64,000 nt of DNA. Source: Nymphaea colorata (Eukaryota > Streptophyta > Magnoliopsida > Nymphaeales > Nymphaeaceae). Both the position numbers and the translations under genes were made by a program. Location: the NCBI RefSeq assembly GCF_008831285.2, contig NC_045141.1:24084742-24148741 (forward strand), written 5' to 3'. The notes under the pieces are model-generated. The model had not been told where the DNA came from. It saw only the letters and a program-made list of their open reading frames with translations, and did no database searches. Each line of letters starts with the position of its first letter. The stretch's first letter is position 1. Positions 62,644-64,000 of the stretch are shown piece after piece.

Positions 62644-62659
62644 CACGTGACCCTATAAA
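62644..62659 (+). promoter_or_regulatory. G-box and TATA-like motif upstream of methyltransferase copy 2
   Basis: CACGTG at 62644-62649 and TATAAA at 62654-62659. The aligned position in unit 1 reads AACGTGTCATCC, with neither motif. The distance to the start codon (about 360 bases) makes the TATA-like motif a weak candidate compared with the one at 62967. Confidence 0.4.
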
Positions 62660-62966
62660 GAGAGAGAGCCGATAAAATGGGAATATATAACAAAATTTGA
62701 GGACAAGAGGTCCCCTAAATACAAAAACAATCCGCAAAAAACAAAATTACACAAAAAAACACAAGCAGAAGGATTGTGAAATAACAAAAATTCTCTTTGT
62801 TTATTAAGAAAAAGAATTTTTTTTGTAAAGATAAAAATAAAAATCGAAAAAAGTGAAAATTTTGAAAAGACATTGTTTTTTCAATTTTTTTTTTCTTTTA
62901 ACATATTTTTGTTGCGTGCACCGAACGCGGACTCACCTCAAACTCACTCAAAGCTACGAGGAACGC

Positions 62967-62972
62967 TATAAA
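62967..62972 (+). promoter_or_regulatory. Likely TATA box of methyltransferase copy 2
   Basis: GCTATAAAGA, 54 bases before the ATG at 63021. The aligned part of copy 1 reads ACGGTACAAGG, without TATAAA. The resulting leader would be very short (roughly 20-25 bases). Confidence 0.45.
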
Positions 62973-63020
62973 GAAGAGTGGCGCCCGCGAACAGAAAACA
63001 AGAGCCAAAGAGAGAGAGGC

Positions 63021-63871
63021 ATGGATAGCAAAGAAGCAAGGCTGACGATGATGTACCTGGCGAACCTTATGAGCGTGCCCATGGCTCTCCATGCTGCAGT
63101 CAAGTTAAACATACCCGACCTCGTCTGGCAAGGTGGAGCCAACCTACCCATCTCGCCCATGCAACTTGCAGCCTTAATCCAGACCAAGCTCGGTCTAGCA
63201 ACCGAGCCGGACACGACCAACCTTCAACGCATCCTCCAAGTCCTCGCCAGCCATGGAGTGTTCGAAGGGGTCCTGGAAAGTGGAAACCAGGCCGCCAAGG
63301 CCTTCAGGTTGACTCACATCGGCCAGACCCTCGTGCCTGATGATCATGGATTTTCATTTGGTGATTACATACTGCGAAACTGCCAGGATGCTTTTGTTCA
63401 AGCATGGCCTCACTTGCATGAATCGGTGCTTGACCCGAGCCAGGAGGCGTTCAAGAGGGTTCATGGAGTGCCTGTCTACGAGTACTACGCCAGGGATTCC
63501 ACTTGCAGCTTGATGATGCAGAGAGCCATGAATAGTATTTCGCTACCATTCATGAGGGCAGTGCTCGACTCCTATGATGGCTTTGGTTCCGAGGGGTTGA
63601 AGAGAATCGTGGACGTCGGCGGCAGCTCCGGTTCGTGCGTGGCTATGATCGTGGACAGGTACCCGGGATTGCAAGGGATTAACTTTGACCTCCCTCAAGT
63701 TGTGGCCGTTGCTCCCCAACACAAAGGTCTCTTTCTTATCTCTCCCCTGTTTGTAATTTTTTATAACAGCTTGTCACTCAATGTATCTCAACTTTGCTTG
63801 TGACAGGTGTGACGCACATTGGAGGTAACATGTTCGACTATGTTCCTGAAGGAGATATCATCTTCATGAAG
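63021..63871 (+). CDS. COMT-fold methyltransferase, nicotinate N-methyltransferase-like, copy 2 (cut by window end)
   Basis: Exon 1 is 63021-63726 and exon 2 is 63807-63871. They join in frame with the same intron positions as copy 1, the first intron being 80 rather than 121 bases. The third exon lies beyond the window; sequence after 63872 is intron 2. The SAM motif VDVGGSSGS, FDLPQVV and IGGNMF are intact. Compared with copy 1 about 27 of 236 residues of exon 1 differ, clustered in the stretch that corresponds to copy 1 residues 82-166. Both copies appear to be under coding constraint, since the only exon 1 length difference is a multiple of three. Whether copy 2 also lacks the Trp and His of the active-site loop cannot be seen here. 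Confidence 0.85.
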
Positions 63872-64000
63872 GTTCTTAAAAATTTGAAACTCTTTGCTCG
63901 ATTCCTTTTATTGGCTTTCTTATTTCATCGGTTCTCTTCATCATTATTGGGTCTTTTAACAAATGGAATAATCAAATACTACCTCCAGCACTTTAAGATG

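Larger units (their letters stand above)
60545..63020. other. Inter-copy region: 3' flank of copy 1 and compressed unit 2 upstream sequence
   Basis: After the 3' UTR of copy 1, unit 2 begins near 60805. Duplicated blocks are 60805-61034, 61046-61229, about 61237-61315, 61339-61645 and 62352-62640. About 300 AT-rich bases at 62665-62960 have no match in unit 1. No other gene is seen; the 61.6-62.3 kb part is unique AT-rich sequence. Confidence 0.55.
60805..64000 (+). repeat. Tandem duplication, unit 2 (compressed copy, runs off the window)
   Basis: Carries the same landmarks as unit 1 in the same order, within about a third of the length. Unit 1 blocks at 51.2, 55.0, 55.6, 58.0 and 58.7 kb are brought close together here. 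The gene part (63021 onward) is the most similar, with about nine in ten residues identical. The unit continues past the window end. Confidence 0.85.

Overview
The window is nuclear DNA from a flowering plant. The genes have many short exons with GT..AG introns, the intergenic DNA is AT-rich with many (GA)n/(CT)n microsatellites, and every recognisable protein belongs to a plant family. I cannot name the species. A 100-N scaffold gap lies at 2974-3073.

Left end (1-3073): this is not independent sequence. Positions 588-2973 are an inverted copy of 13240-15629, the ATL-type RING gene and its flanks. It opens with a near-perfect fold-back palindrome (arms 1-588 and 681-1268, 92-base spacer, 4-base microhomology). 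The inverted ATL copy differs mainly by single-base homopolymer-type indels that break its frame three times. A folded-back, under-polished contig placed beside a gap explains this best. The gene right of the gap, a carotenoid epsilon-hydroxylase P450 (CYP97C1/LUT1), has lost its 5' exons and carries four more apparent single-base losses, all in its two exons nearest the gap.

Middle (13.7-45.6 kb): ordinary single-copy genes. These are an ATL RING-H2 E3 ligase (+); a six-exon, 303-residue protein of unknown function with a basic nuclear-type C-terminus (-); a STOP1-like C2H2 zinc-finger regulator (+) with an upstream ORF; a two-exon gene for a ~73-residue single-membrane-span protein (+) that probably has a long 5'-leader intron; an eight-exon triple-KH RNA-binding protein of the BTR1 type (+); and an intronless LEA_2/NHL membrane protein (+). 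Between 20.6 and 28.9 kb there is an AT-rich gene desert with a possible SINE, fold-back repeats and a cluster of 14-bp palindromes.

Right end (51.2-64 kb): a decayed tandem duplication. Landmarks from 51.23-60.2 kb recur in the same order, compressed, at 60.8-64 kb. Each unit ends with a COMT-fold methyltransferase gene resembling the plant nicotinate N-methyltransferase family; the second is cut by the window edge. Unit 1 also holds a CKS1-type cell-cycle gene with an in-frame stop and lost ligand residues, a 146-bp tandem repeat, and a 1,653-bp hAT-like element (imperfect terminal inverted repeats, 8-bp target-site duplication with one mismatch). That element carries two spliceable exons of a host MACPF-domain gene in reverse orientation. 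Unit 2 lacks the element and the CKS gene.

The genes do not form an obvious common pathway. The most notable items are the MACPF-capturing hAT element, the CKS pseudogene, the methyltransferase pair lacking the usual catalytic histidine, and the assembly fold-back.
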